Positions 1-8,864 of a DNA stretch of 64,000 bases are shown piece by piece. Source of the stretch: Sphaerisporangium fuscum (GTDB lineage Bacteria; Actinomycetota; Actinomycetes; Streptosporangiales; Streptosporangiaceae); contig NZ_JAHDTF010000037.1 of assembly GCF_018531465.1 (NCBI RefSeq), positions 1-64,000 of the forward strand. Reading direction: 5' to 3'. The stretch's first letter is position 1; every line of letters begins with the position of its first letter. The translations under genes were made by a program, and so were the position numbers. The notes below the pieces were generated by a model, which made no database searches, had not been told where the DNA came from, and saw only the letters and a list, made by a program, of their open reading frames with translations.

Positions 1-1824
1 CCACTTCTGGTTGGCGCCGCCGGTGCAGTCCCAGATCTGCAGCGGAGTGCCGTCGGCGGAGCTCGGGCCGGTGGCGTCCAGGCACTTGCCCAGCGCCCGC
101 AGGCTGCCGTCGGCGGCGGCCGTCCACTGCTGGGCGGCGGTGCCGTTGCAGTCGTAGATCTGCACCTTGGTGCCGTTGGCGCTGGAGGCGGCGGCCACGT
201 CCAGGCACTTGCCGAGCGCGCGCAGCGTGCCGTCCGAGCCCGCCGTCCACTGCTGGGCCGCCGAGCCGTTGCAGGTGTAGAGCTGCACCTGGGTGCCGTT
301 GGCGCTGTTCGCGCCCGCGACGTCGGCGCACTTGCCGCCGTAGCCGGTGATGGCCTTGCCGCCACCGCCGCCGGTCTGGCCGCCCTGCCAGGTGAAGGTG
401 GCCGAGGTCCTGGCCGGCAGGGTGTAGGTGAACGACTGACCGCCCCAGCCGACCTTCACCGACTGGCTGCCGCCGGTGGTGTTGTGGGCGATGAGCGCCT
501 TGGACCCGTCGGGGTTGCGCCACGCGACGTTCTTCACCGCCGGGTTCGCCGTCGAGGCGATGCGGTAGGCGCCGGGCTTCACGAACTTCGTCAGGTGTCC
601 CATGGTGTAGTACTCGATCGTGTAGTCCACCTGGCCGCTGCGGGAGTCACCGTTGTGCACGGTGATCAGGCCGGTGCAGGTGCCGCAGCCACCGTTGTGC
701 GGGCCGTGGTCCTGGTCGACCGCGAGGCTCCATTTGATCCAGCTACGGTCCCAGCCGCGGGTGTAGTCGATCAGGTTGTTCATGTCCTCGGTGTGCTGGT
801 CGGCGATCCACGTCCCGCCGGAGTGCTCGGTCATGTAGGCGTTGACCTGCGGGTACCGGTTGTGGATCGTGGTCTGCTGGGCCACGTCGCCGCCGTACCC
901 GTGCCAGGCGATCCCGCCGAACAGCGGGTCGTCGCGGATCGCCGCGTCGTCGAGCAGCGGGGCGGCCCAGGTGTCGTAGGCGTCCCAGTTCCAGTCGAGC
1001 ACGAGGGTCCTGGTGGTGATGCCCGCGCTGCGGAAGGCGGGCCACAGTGCGCTCTTGATGAAGTACTGAAGGCCGGAGGTGTTCCAGTTCATCGAGGGGT
1101 AGCCGGCGCAGCAGGTCGGTTCGTTCTGCGGCGTGACGTAGTCGACGCGCAACCCCTGGGCCTGGTATGCCTGGACGTACTTGGCGAAGTACTGGCCGTA
1201 CAGGCCGTAGTACTGCGACTGCAGCCAGCCCTGGCTCCAGGCGCCGTTGTCCTTCATCCAGGCGGGCGCGCTCCACGGCGAGGCCATGATCTTCAGCGCC
1301 GGGTTGAGCGCCTTGGCCTGCTTCGTCAGGGGGACGACGTCGGCGAGGTCGTGAGCGATCGAGAACCCCGTCAGGTCGCAGCAGCTGTCGTCGTAGGAGT
1401 AGCTGTACCTGGCGAGGTCGGAGGAGCCCATCGGATTGCGCAGGAAGCTCAGGCCGATGCCGTTCACGGGGTCGAACAGCTTGCGCATCACCGCGTCGCG
1501 GGTGGCGGCGGTGAGCGCGCCGCTGCTGTTCATGAGCCACGCGGCGGTGTCGGTGAACGACGCGCCACCGCCCTCGAACTGCTGGTAGGTGGTGTTCTCG
1601 TCGACGTCGATCGTCTGGGACGCCGAAGGGCTCGAGGCGGCGAAGGACACCGGCGTCTGCTGCTGCAGGCCCCTGGTGACGGTCCGCCCCGCCGCGTCGA
1701 ACGTCGTGGTGAGCCAGATGTTCACGGTCTCCCCCGCGGCCTGCGCGGCGGGGGCGGTGACGAGCCCGGCCGCCACCAGGAGCAGGACGGCGGGCAGGCG
1801 GAACAGTGATCTGCGTAAGGACAT
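1..1824 (-). CDS. Secreted GH30 family glycoside hydrolase with C-terminal ricin-type lectin domain (partial, 3' end outside window)
   Basis: 608 codons are visible from ATG at 1824; the frame is still open at base 1, so the C-terminus is missing. A signal peptide of about 30 residues (MSLRRSLFRLPAVLLLVAAG, ending AQA) predicts secretion. The catalytic TIM barrel has the GH30 hallmarks: TPQNEPT carries the presumed acid/base Glu235 and MTEHSG the presumed nucleophile Glu333. A GH30 beta domain follows to about residue 480. After a Gly-rich linker a ricin B-type (beta-trefoil) module begins near residue 489, with repeated CLDVA and QQW motifs; the third repeat runs into the window edge. GH30 enzymes cleave beta-1,6-galactan, beta-1,6-glucan or xylan; the substrate cannot be chosen from sequence. 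The gene stands alone, with an AT-rich inverted repeat about 120 bases upstream as a possible operator. Confidence 0.93.
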   Translation of the reverse strand, partial: MSLRRSLFRLPAVLLLVAAGLVTAPAAQAAGETVNIWLTTTFDAAGRTVTRGLQQQTPVSFAASSPSASQTIDVDENTTYQQFEGGGASFTDTAAWLMNSSGALTAATRDAVMRKLFDPVNGIGLSFLRNPMGSSDLARYSYSYDDSCCDLTGFSIAHDLADVVPLTKQAKALNPALKIMASPWSAPAWMKDNGAWSQGWLQSQYYGLYGQYFAKYVQAYQAQGLRVDYVTPQNEPTCCAGYPSMNWNTSGLQYFIKSALWPAFRSAGITTRTLVLDWNWDAYDTWAAPLLDDAAIRDDPLFGGIAWHGYGGDVAQQTTIHNRYPQVNAYMTEHSGGTWIADQHTEDMNNLIDYTRGWDRSWIKWSLAVDQDHGPHNGGCGTCTGLITVHNGDSRSGQVDYTIEYYTMGHLTKFVKPGAYRIASTANPAVKNVAWRNPDGSKALIAHNTTGGSQSVKVGWGGQSFTYTLPARTSATFTWQGGQTGGGGGKAITGYGGKCADVAGANSANGTQVQLYTCNGSAAQQWTAGSDGTLRALGKCLDVAAASSANGTKVQIYDCNGTAAQQWTAAADGSLRALGKCLDATGPSSADGTPLQIWDCTGGANQKW

Positions 1825-1941
1825 GAGCGGGTCTCCCACGGGCGTCGGTGAGGAACCTGCCTGTACAGCCCTGCCCGGCATCGCACTGGCGTGAAGCAGT
1901 CGTAACACGCGCGAAAGCGGAAGGCAACGCCTGGGACGCCA

Positions 1942-1963
1942 CAAATTTCAAATCTTGAATTTG
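1942..1963. promoter_or_regulatory. AT-rich imperfect inverted repeat upstream of the GH30 gene
   Basis: An AT-rich island in otherwise GC-rich DNA contains TTCAA-ATC-TTGAA, flanked by AAAT on the left and TTTG on the right. It lies about 120 bases upstream of the GH30 start and could be an operator for a sugar-responsive regulator. No matching site or cognate regulator was seen in the window. Confidence 0.3.
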
Positions 1964-2195
1964 GCCATGAACTAAGCCACCGGTCCGGCACCGGCGTCAC
2001 CTCGCGAGGTTCGGCGAGCTCGCCGAACCAGGGGTTCGACGCCGCGGGGCGGCAGGGGTCTCCCCTGGCGTGGGTGGGCGGGCGGCGCTTGGCATATCGT
2101 CACCGGCGTGGAGAATCCGTTGTGGAGATCGGAACCGGGGCGGGCCGGTGCCCGTTCTCCCCTGGACCAGCGCCCACCTCGTCGATAGGTCGCCC

Positions 2196-2561
2196 ATGAA
2201 CTTCACCGTGCACCCCGACGCCGGCCCCTCCGGCGACGTCCGCTCCCCGGTACGGATCCTCGTCCTCCAGGGCGAGCTCGACCACGGCAGCGCCCCCCAC
2301 CTGCAGCGGGCGCTGGACGAGGTGTACGCCGCGGAGTGCCGCCACGTGGTGTTCGACGTGACCCGGCTGGCGTTCTGCGACTCGACCGGGGTCAGCGTCT
2401 TCCTGGACGCGCGACGGGCGATGGCCGAGCGGGGCGGCAGCGTCGCGCTGGCGGGCCTGAGCCATCGCGTGGAGCGGGTGTTCCGCCTCACCGGCCTGGC
2501 CCAGGCCTTCGCCACCTATGCCACCGCCGACGAGGCCCGCGCCGCCATCCCGGCCTCCTGA
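2196..2561 (+). CDS. STAS domain protein, anti-sigma factor antagonist
   Basis: A 121-residue single-domain STAS protein. The diagnostic segment CDSTGVSVFLDARR contains the serine that is phosphorylated in SpoIIAA/RsbV-type antagonists; the SpoIIAA pattern beta-strand, DVTRLAFCDSTG, helix is clear. Such proteins bind anti-sigma kinases and free an alternative sigma factor. I chose ATG 2196, preceded by AGG at a workable distance; the frame is open further upstream to 2070 but that part lacks family similarity. No anti-sigma kinase or SigB-like sigma gene lies beside it, so its partner must be encoded elsewhere. It converges on the MocR gene. Confidence 0.88.
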   Translation: MNFTVHPDAGPSGDVRSPVRILVLQGELDHGSAPHLQRALDEVYAAECRHVVFDVTRLAFCDSTGVSVFLDARRAMAERGGSVALAGLSHRVERVFRLTGLAQAFATYATADEARAAIPAS

Positions 2562-2592
2562 CGCCCGGCCCGCCCCCGGACGGCCGGTGCCG

Positions 2593-2615
2593 CCGCCCGT
2601 CCGGAGGCCGGGCGG
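2593..2615. terminator. GC-rich inverted repeat between convergent genes
   Basis: Arms CCGCCCG and CGGGCGG (7 bases) around a 9-base loop lie between the STAS gene and the convergent MocR gene. There is no T-tract, as is usual in high-GC actinomycetes. A bidirectional terminator is the simplest reading. Confidence 0.4.
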
Positions 2616-2624
2616 TCCACGCCG

Positions 2625-4172
2625 TCAGCCGGCGGGCGGGGCGATCGGCCGGAGCGGCACGGCGGAGGGCCGTCGTCGCAGGTCGCGCAGGGCCCGGCCG
2701 ACGAGGGCGATCCCTTCGGCGATGACGCCCGGCGCGACGGCGGCGTACCCGAGGACGAGCCCCTGCCGGTCCCCGCGGCTGCTGTGCCACGACAGCGGGT
2801 GCACCTTCACGCCGCGCGCGAACGAGGCCTCCGCGAGTTCGGTGTCGGCGACCGCGTCCGGGAAGGTGACCATCAGGTGCAGTCCGGCCGCCGCGCCGTG
2901 CACGACCGCGCCCGGCAGGTGGGCCCGGATGGCCGCGATCATCGCGTCCCTGCGGCGTTGGTGCCTCCTGCGAAGGACACGCAGGTGGCGTTCCATGTCG
3001 CCCGATTCCATCAGCCGGGCCAGCACCAGTTGCGGCAGCACGGCGTTGCCGAGGTCGGCGTACCGCTTGGCCGCCACCAGCGCGTCCCGGTACCCGGGCG
3101 GAGGGAGCAGCCAGCCGACGCGCAGCGCCGGGGCCAGCAGTTTCGAGACGCTCCCGGCGTAGAAGACCCCCTCGGCGAGCGTCGCGCGCAGCGCGGGCAC
3201 CGGCGGCCGGTCGTAGCGGTGCTCGGCGTCGTAGTCGTCCTCGAGGACCAGCCCGCCCTCCCCGGCCCAGCGCAGCACCTCGCGGCGCCTGCGCCCGCCG
3301 AGCACCACGCCGGTCGGGAACTGGTGGGCCGGGGTGAGCAGGACGGCCGGCGCCCCGGACGCCCGCAGCTCCTCCACGCGGACGCCCTCGGCGTCGACCG
3401 GGATCGGCGGGGTGGCCATCCCCCACCTGTTCAGGTGCTGGCGGACGCCGAGCGAGCCGGGGTCCTCCACCGCGACCTCGCCGATCCCCTCGGCGGCGAG
3501 GACCTGCGCGACCAGCGCGAGCGCCTGCGATACGCCGGCGACGACGAGCACCTCGCCGGGATCGACCCTGATCCCCCGGTACCGGGCGAGCCAGGCGGCG
3601 ACCGCCAGCCGGAGCGGCTCGGCGCCGCCGGGGTCGCCGTACCCGAGGTCGGCCGCCGACAGCTCGCCGAGCACCGAGCGTTCGGCGCGCAGCCACGCCG
3701 TCCGGGGGAAGGCGGCCAGGTCGGGCCGGCCGGGCGACAGGTCGACGCGGGCCGTGGCCGCCCGCATCGCCTCGAACACCTCGGGACCCGGCTGGACGGC
3801 GAACACTTCGCCGCCCGGCGGCCGATCGGCGGACGGCGCGGATGCCGGCGCCGCGGTGACGGCGACCGGGACGGACACGACGACCGTCCCCGCGCGCCCG
3901 CGCCCGGCGAGGTGCCCCTCCTCTGCGAGACGCTGGTAGGCCTCGGTCACCACGCCCCGCGACACCCGCAGCTCGGCGGCCAGGACCCGGGTGGCCGGCA
4001 GCCTGCTGCCCACCGGCAGGCGGCCGTCGGCCATGGCGAGCCGCAACCGCGCCGCCAGCCAGCCGGCGCGGCCACCGGGCGGCGCGTCGCGGACGTCCAG
4101 CTGCAGGAAGTCGGAGCCGGAGGTTACGGACTCCTCGTCCTGACTCGGTTTGGCCCTTCTCATGCGGGCCAT
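2625..4172 (-). CDS. MocR/PdxR-type GntR regulator with aminotransferase-fold domain
   Basis: 515 residues. Residues about 25-105 form a GntR winged helix (GSRLPATRVLAAELRVSRGV); the rest is a class I aminotransferase fold with LEDDYDAEHRYDRP and the PLP-binding lysine Lys344 in GSVSK. This is the standard MocR architecture and length. Family members are PLP-sensing transcription factors; the best studied (PdxR, GabR) control vitamin B6 or GABA genes. It is divergent from the B3/B4 gene at 4261, and two palindromes sit between the starts. Divergent pairing usually means that the regulator controls its neighbour and itself. A second in-frame ATG at 4163 is an alternative start. Confidence 0.9.
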   Translation of the reverse strand: MARMRRAKPSQDEESVTSGSDFLQLDVRDAPPGGRAGWLAARLRLAMADGRLPVGSRLPATRVLAAELRVSRGVVTEAYQRLAEEGHLAGRGRAGTVVVSVPVAVTAAPASAPSADRPPGGEVFAVQPGPEVFEAMRAATARVDLSPGRPDLAAFPRTAWLRAERSVLGELSAADLGYGDPGGAEPLRLAVAAWLARYRGIRVDPGEVLVVAGVSQALALVAQVLAAEGIGEVAVEDPGSLGVRQHLNRWGMATPPIPVDAEGVRVEELRASGAPAVLLTPAHQFPTGVVLGGRRRREVLRWAGEGGLVLEDDYDAEHRYDRPPVPALRATLAEGVFYAGSVSKLLAPALRVGWLLPPPGYRDALVAAKRYADLGNAVLPQLVLARLMESGDMERHLRVLRRRHQRRRDAMIAAIRAHLPGAVVHGAAAGLHLMVTFPDAVADTELAEASFARGVKVHPLSWHSSRGDRQGLVLGYAAVAPGVIAEGIALVGRALRDLRRRPSAVPLRPIAPPAG

Positions 4173-4186
4173 TGTGGCAGCAGAGT

Positions 4187-4219
4187 ACAGCTGTGGAGGC
4201 GGTGACGCCGCTCGTCACC
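4187..4219. promoter_or_regulatory. Two palindromes between divergent MocR and B3/B4 genes
   Basis: ACAGCTGT (4187-4194) is a perfect 8-base palindrome, and GGTGACG/CGTCACC (4201-4207 and 4213-4219) is a perfect 7-base inverted repeat with a 5-base spacer. Both lie between the two divergent start codons. They are candidate operators for the MocR regulator. Confidence 0.45.
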
Positions 4220-4260
4220 GGCCTGTAGAGAGCATTCGAGACAGAGAGCCCTATTTCCCG

Positions 4261-4959
4261 ATGTATTTCCAGCACTCACCGCAGATCTGGTCCGCCCACC
4301 CCGAGCTCGCCGCCGGGGCCGTGTACGCCACGGGGATCACTCCGGAGGCCGACGTGGCCGCCGCGGTGGACAGGTTCCAGGCCGTCGCCCGCGAGCGGCT
4401 CGCGGGCGGCTCCGAGGCGGAACTCCCCGAGATCCAGGCCTGGCGGCGGACGTTCTCGGCGATGGGCCTCAAACCCACCCAGTACCGGTGCGCGTCGGAG
4501 GCCCTGCTGCGGCGCTTCCGGAAGGACGGCGTCCTTCCGCGGATCCACCCCGTCATCGACCTGTGCAACGCGATCTCGCTGGCGTTCGCCGTCCCGGTGG
4601 CGGTGCTGGACGTCGCGAAGATCACCGGGAGCCTGGAGGTCCGGCCCGCGCGCGGCGACGAGGTCTACCTGACCTTCTCCGGGCAGGAGGAGAATCCCGA
4701 ACCGGGCGAGGTGATCTTCGCGGACGCGGCGGGCCGGGCGCACGCCCGGCGCTGGACCAACCGGCAGAGCGGCCACTCGGCGGTGCGCGACTCCACGGCC
4801 GAGATCTTCGTGATCGCGGAGGCGATGCACGAGTCGGCGCAGGAGGACGTCGCCAAGCTCACCGCCACCGTCGCCGACGAGCTGGACGCCCTGTGGCACG
4901 CCGCACCGCGTACCGCGATTCTCGGCCCGTCCTCGCCGCGGTTCGACTTCGCGTCCTGA
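4261..4959 (+). CDS. B3/B4 tRNA-binding domain protein (PheRS beta editing-like domain)
   Basis: 232 residues from ATG 4261 (MYFQHSPQIWSAHPELAAG). The sequence matches the B3/B4 domain of the phenylalanyl-tRNA synthetase beta chain, with the segments MGLKPTQYRCASEALLRR and PVIDLCNAISLAFAVPVAVLDVA. In PheRS this domain hydrolyses mischarged tRNA, so a stand-alone version is thought to edit or bind aminoacyl-tRNA or a similar ester; the substrate is not established. The frame is open upstream to 4150 but that overlaps the divergent MocR start and the operator region, so 4261 is preferred. Divergence from a MocR regulator is a recurring actinomycete arrangement. Confidence 0.85.
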   Translation: MYFQHSPQIWSAHPELAAGAVYATGITPEADVAAAVDRFQAVARERLAGGSEAELPEIQAWRRTFSAMGLKPTQYRCASEALLRRFRKDGVLPRIHPVIDLCNAISLAFAVPVAVLDVAKITGSLEVRPARGDEVYLTFSGQEENPEPGEVIFADAAGRAHARRWTNRQSGHSAVRDSTAEIFVIAEAMHESAQEDVAKLTATVADELDALWHAAPRTAILGPSSPRFDFAS

Positions 4960-4978
4960 CCGTCCGGGCCCGGTCAGG
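4955..4978. terminator. Inverted repeat spanning two convergent stop codons
   Basis: CCTGACCG (4955-4962) and CGGTCAGG (4971-4978) form a perfect 8-base inverted repeat with an 8-base loop. The arms contain the stop codons of the B3/B4 gene (+) and the FtsX-like gene (-). A shared bidirectional terminator is likely. Confidence 0.55.
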
Positions 4979-5810
4979 AGGGCTCATCCTCGACGGTGTT
5001 GACACCGGGAAGCTCGCCGACCGCGCGCCGGACGCGGTCGGCGGCGTCGGGGGCGTCGAGGACCAGGTGGAAGGACTCGGGGATGTACCCGGGAAGCTTC
5101 GTGGTGTCCGGCGGCTTGGTGTAGACCCTCCATGACGCGTTCTTCCAGGCGTGCCCACGATCCTCCAGATATATCGCGTCGACCCCGTCCACGGCGCGAA
5201 GTGCCTTGTAGAGGGCGGTCTTCTCGGAGACGCCGGCCGCGCCACGCGCGTGACACCGCTTGTCCCTCTCCAGGGGGTCCAGCGGGCAGAGCTCGACCAC
5301 CACATCGGTCTTGTCGGCCCAGAAGCTCGTCCCGTACACGAAGACGTTCGAGACCCCGGGCAGATCCTCCACCTTTCGCCGAAAGTCGGCCGTCGTCTTC
5401 AGCTTCACACGGAACGATTCCGACATATCCGATTCGCGAAACGCATAACGGAGCCGGGAGTCCAGACCCAGGCTCTTCTGGAACTCTCTGAGTGCCTCCA
5501 CACGGGATTCGAACCGCACGGCCGACACCTCGGGCAGGCCTCGGAGGGTGCGTTCGATCGTCAGACGCTGCTCGGCGGTGGCCTCTCGCTCGCCACAGTT
5601 CTTGAACTGGTCGTCGCTCTTGCACAGGAACATCGTCGCCTCCCCCGTCTTCGGCCAGGGAATGCCGGGCGGCGGAAGAGGCCCGGCCGGTGGCCGGAGG
5701 AGGAGCCACGCCGCCACGCCGAGCCCGGCCAGCGCGGCCACCACGACCGCCACGACGACCGGCCGCCTCCAGCGCACACCGGGATGCTCCAGCACTTCTT
5801 CAACGGGCAT
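4974..5810 (-). CDS. Single-pass membrane protein with two FtsX-like extracellular domains
   Basis: 278 residues from ATG 5810 (MPVEEVLEHPGVRWRRPV); an upstream in-frame start at 5924 would add 38 residues. One transmembrane segment (VVVAVVVAALAGLGVAAWLLL) is followed by a Pro-rich spacer and then two tandem copies of a fold like the FtsX extracellular domain: ATMFLCKSDDQFKNC...LPEVSAVRFESRVEALREF...LPGVSNVFV and a second copy, VVVELCPLDPLERDKRC...VDGVDAIYLEDRGHAWKNASW...LPGVNTVEDE. True FtsX has four membrane helices and partners with FtsE; neither is present, so this is not the cell-division permease. A surface or periplasmic sensor or ligand-binding role is an inference. The repeated CKS/CPLD and NCG/RC cysteines suggest disulfides. 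Confidence 0.75.
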   Translation of the reverse strand: MPVEEVLEHPGVRWRRPVVVAVVVAALAGLGVAAWLLLRPPAGPLPPPGIPWPKTGEATMFLCKSDDQFKNCGEREATAEQRLTIERTLRGLPEVSAVRFESRVEALREFQKSLGLDSRLRYAFRESDMSESFRVKLKTTADFRRKVEDLPGVSNVFVYGTSFWADKTDVVVELCPLDPLERDKRCHARGAAGVSEKTALYKALRAVDGVDAIYLEDRGHAWKNASWRVYTKPPDTTKLPGYIPESFHLVLDAPDAADRVRRAVGELPGVNTVEDEPS

Positions 5811-5995
5811 GCGGACGACTGTGTCCAGTGAACGGTCCAAGGTCAACTCAGGCCGCCACACTCGCCGCCGGTGCGATGTGGTCGCCCGCTTTCCCCCGTA
5901 AGTGGCCGTGGCCCGGTGGGCCACTCGTCCCTAGGCTGTGGCCCGGCCTCCCCGCCATCGACGGGAGGACAGCCGGCACCGCCAGGAGAAGCCAT

Positions 5996-6448
5996 ATGAT
6001 CAGCGTTTCCAAGCTCCTTCCGTCCGACAGGGCCGTCTGGGAGGAGCTGTTCCGCGGGTACATCGACTTCTACCGGCGCACCGAGCCGGACGAGATGTAC
6101 GAGCGGGCCTGGCGCGAGTTCCAGGCGGACAGCCGCATGCACGCCTTCGGGGCGCGGCTGGACGGCCGGCTGGTCGGGATCACCCATTTCCTCACCCACG
6201 CCAGCACGTCGGCGCCGGACACGGACGTCTGCTACCTGCAGGACCTGTTCACCGCGTCCGACGTGCGGGGCAAGGGGGTGGGCCGGGCGCTGATCGAGGC
6301 CGTGACCGAGTGGGCCCGTGACCGCGGTTGCTACCGCGTCTACTGGAACACCCACGAGTCCAACGCGACCGCCCGCCGCCTGTACGACAAGGTCGCCGAC
6401 CACAACGGCTTCATCAGGTACCAGATCGAACTGCCGCGCCCCAGCTAG
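5996..6448 (+). CDS. GNAT family N-acetyltransferase
   Basis: 150 residues from ATG 5996, with a GGAGA ribosome site a few bases upstream. It has the GNAT acetyl-CoA loop VRGKGVGRALIEAVTEWARDRGC (V-R/Q-x-x-G-x-G/A pattern) and the C-terminal NATARRLYDKV segment. It probably acetylates a small molecule or protein amine; the substrate is unknown. It stands alone and ends 15 bases from the convergent sigma factor gene. Confidence 0.88.
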   Translation: MISVSKLLPSDRAVWEELFRGYIDFYRRTEPDEMYERAWREFQADSRMHAFGARLDGRLVGITHFLTHASTSAPDTDVCYLQDLFTASDVRGKGVGRALIEAVTEWARDRGCYRVYWNTHESNATARRLYDKVADHNGFIRYQIELPRPS

Positions 6449-6463
6449 AGGCGCCGTGCCCCA

Positions 6464-7741
6464 CTAGGACCCGGGTGGGGTGGCGCAGGAGGCGGCTCGC
6501 TCCAGGAGCAAGGTGCGCTCCCGTTCGTTGCGGGTCAGCGACGCCGCGCGCTCGAACTCCGCGCGTGCCTCGGCCAGGCGGCCGAGCTTGGCGAGCAGGT
6601 CGCCGCGAACGCTCGGCAGCAGGTGGTACCCCTTGAGCGACGGCTCGGCGCTCAGCTCGTCGGCCAGGCGCAGCCCCTCTGCGGGCCCGTAGGCCATCCC
6701 GAGGGCCACCGCGCGGTTCAGCTCGACCACCGGCGAGGGCACCAGCGCGGCCAGGTCCGCGTACAGCGAGGCGATCACCGGCCATTCGGTCTCCTCCGGG
6801 GTGGCGGCCCGGGCGTGGCAGGCGGCGATGGCCGCCTGCAGGGTGTACGGCCCGCGCCCCGCCCGACCGGCCAGGGCCTCGGCGCGCTCCAGGGCCGCCA
6901 GGCCGCGTTCGATCGCCGGCCGATCCCACATCCGGCGGTCCTGGTCGAGCAGCAGCACCGGCTCCCCCGACGGGCCGACCCGCGCCGCCGACCTCGACGC
7001 CTGGATCTCCATCAGCCCCAGCAGGCCGTGCACCTCCGGCTCGCCCGGCATCAGCCCGGCGAGCACACCGCCGAGCCGCAGCGCCTCGTCGCACATCGCC
7101 GGCCGCATCCAGTCGTCCCCGGCGGTGGCGGTGTACCCCTCGTTGAAGATCAGGTAGATGACCTCCAGCACCGACGACAGGCGCTCGGCGAGCTCACCGC
7201 CCGCGGGAACCTCGAAGGGGACGCGCGCCTCGGCCAGCGTGCGCTTGGCGCGGACGATGCGCTGGGCGACGGTCGCCTCCGACACCAGGAACGCGCGCGC
7301 GATCTCCTCGGTCTTCAGCCCGCCGAGCAGCCGCAACGTCAGGGCGACCCGGGCCTCGGTCGACAGCACCGGATGGCAGGCGGTGAACACCAGCCGCAGC
7401 AGGTCGTCCTCGATGTCGCCCTCGACGGCGGCCAGGTCGGGCTCGGCGCCCTCGCCCTCGGTCCGCAGCTCGTGGCCCAGCTCCTCGATCTTGCGTTCCA
7501 GCCGCTGCTCGCGGCGGATCAGGTCGACGGCACGGCGTTTGGCGATCGTCATCAGCCAGGCGCCGGGGTTGCGCGGGACGCCGTCCCTGGGCCACTGCTC
7601 CAGCGCCGCCACCAGGGCGTCCTGCGCCAGCTCCTCGGCCAGGCCGACGTCGCGGACGATCCGCGCCAGACCGGCGATCACCCTCGCCGACTCGCCCCTC
7701 CAGACGGCGTCGATCGCGCCATGAGTGTCCGTTGCCGCCAC
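6464..7741 (-). CDS. ECF42-type RNA polymerase sigma factor with C-terminal TPR-like extension
   Basis: 425 residues from a GTG start. Sigma2 is at about residues 15-85 (DALVAALEQWPRDGVPRNPGAWLMTIAKRRAVD) and sigma4 at about 130-185 (RVALTLRLLGGLKTEEIARAFLVSEATVAQRIVRAK). A helical, TPR-like region of about 220 residues follows (VIYLIFNEGYTA, ELNRAVALGMAYGP). This is the ECF42 layout; in that group the C-terminal extension is needed for activity and a DGPF/YCII-domain protein is normally encoded next door. No YCII gene lies on either side here, which is unusual. Target promoters are not known. Confidence 0.92.
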   Translation of the reverse strand: MAATDTHGAIDAVWRGESARVIAGLARIVRDVGLAEELAQDALVAALEQWPRDGVPRNPGAWLMTIAKRRAVDLIRREQRLERKIEELGHELRTEGEGAEPDLAAVEGDIEDDLLRLVFTACHPVLSTEARVALTLRLLGGLKTEEIARAFLVSEATVAQRIVRAKRTLAEARVPFEVPAGGELAERLSSVLEVIYLIFNEGYTATAGDDWMRPAMCDEALRLGGVLAGLMPGEPEVHGLLGLMEIQASRSAARVGPSGEPVLLLDQDRRMWDRPAIERGLAALERAEALAGRAGRGPYTLQAAIAACHARAATPEETEWPVIASLYADLAALVPSPVVELNRAVALGMAYGPAEGLRLADELSAEPSLKGYHLLPSVRGDLLAKLGRLAEARAEFERAASLTRNERERTLLLERAASCATPPGS

Positions 7742-7973
7742 GGCCCCCCATCAGAGCACCTCGGCGCCACGGTCGCAACACCCAGGCGAGGTGACCGCGG
7801 GCCGACCAGGTGGTGGCGCTGGCCGGCTCCGCCAAGTCACGCACCGTCGGACGCATCCGCCCTGGTCGGGTGGGGTTATCCCTACCATATGGTGGCCTGC
7901 TGGCATGATCGCCCCGATAAAAACGGACATATACCTTCATAGCACCGCAAACAACCGATGAAGGGCTGCACCC

Positions 7974-8792
7974 GTGTCTGGCACCACCTCGTTCCGCCGT
8001 ATCGTCTCCCGCTCCGCCGTCGTCGCGCTCGCCGGCGCGGCCTGCCTCGCGGTCACCGCCGGGAGCGCCGGAGCGATCATCAACGGCTCGAAGCCCACCG
8101 AGTCCTACCCTTTCATGGCGACCATCCCGATCACGGCCCCTCTCATGGGCCTCACGGACGGCAACTGCGGCGCGGCCCTGATCAACCCGCAGTGGGTCGT
8201 GACCGCGGCGCACTGCCTCGACATGGAGATCGGCTCGATCCTGAAGGGCACGGTGCGCATCGGCAGCGACCAGCGGAAGTCCGGCGGAACCGTCCGCAAG
8301 ATCGCCCAGGCGTTCCTGCACCCGGACTACGCCCAGAACTCGCCGAACAAGAACGACATCGCCCTGATCCGCCTGGACCGCCCGGTCGGCATCAAGCCCA
8401 TCAAGATCGCCGATCGGGCGGGCAGGCCCGGCACGCCGACTCGGATCCTCGGCTTCGGCGTCACCAGGTCCAGCACCGACCCGGCCGACTGGAAGATGTC
8501 CGAGAAGCTGCGCCAGCTCGACACCCGCCGCGGCACGGTCTCCGAGTGCGGCCCCGGCTTCGCCGACGATACCCGCCTGTGCACGATCAGCCGGAAGCCC
8601 AAGGCCATGGCCTGCAACGGCGACTCCGGCGGCCCCCAGATCCAGCGCGGCCGCGGCGGCCGCTGGGAACTCATCGGCGTCACCTCCGGCCCCGGCGCCA
8701 AGAGCCCCTCCTGCGAGGTGGGTCCCGGCCTCTACACCAACGTGCCCGCCTACAGCGACTGGATCAACAAGACCATCCGCGCGAACAACTGA
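7974..8792 (+). CDS. Secreted trypsin-like serine protease (S1 family)
   Basis: 272 residues from GTG 7974, with GAAGGG about 8 bases before it. A signal peptide of about 34 residues ends SAGA and is followed at once by the mature-type N-terminus IINGSKP, so there is no obvious propeptide. The catalytic triad is visible: His80 in TAAHC, Asp128 in NDIALI and Ser218 in GDSGGP. Cysteine pairs fit a chymotrypsin fold. Upstream, 7884-7893 holds the palindrome ACCATATGGT in an AT-richer promoter region. It is monocistronic and followed by 72 non-coding bases. Confidence 0.93.
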   Translation: MSGTTSFRRIVSRSAVVALAGAACLAVTAGSAGAIINGSKPTESYPFMATIPITAPLMGLTDGNCGAALINPQWVVTAAHCLDMEIGSILKGTVRIGSDQRKSGGTVRKIAQAFLHPDYAQNSPNKNDIALIRLDRPVGIKPIKIADRAGRPGTPTRILGFGVTRSSTDPADWKMSEKLRQLDTRRGTVSECGPGFADDTRLCTISRKPKAMACNGDSGGPQIQRGRGGRWELIGVTSGPGAKSPSCEVGPGLYTNVPAYSDWINKTIRANN

Positions 8793-8864
8793 GCCGCGGC
8801 CCGGCGCGCCAGGTGACGGGCCGTACCTGCCCACGGGTGGCAGGCACCCGAAGCGCCGAAGGCA

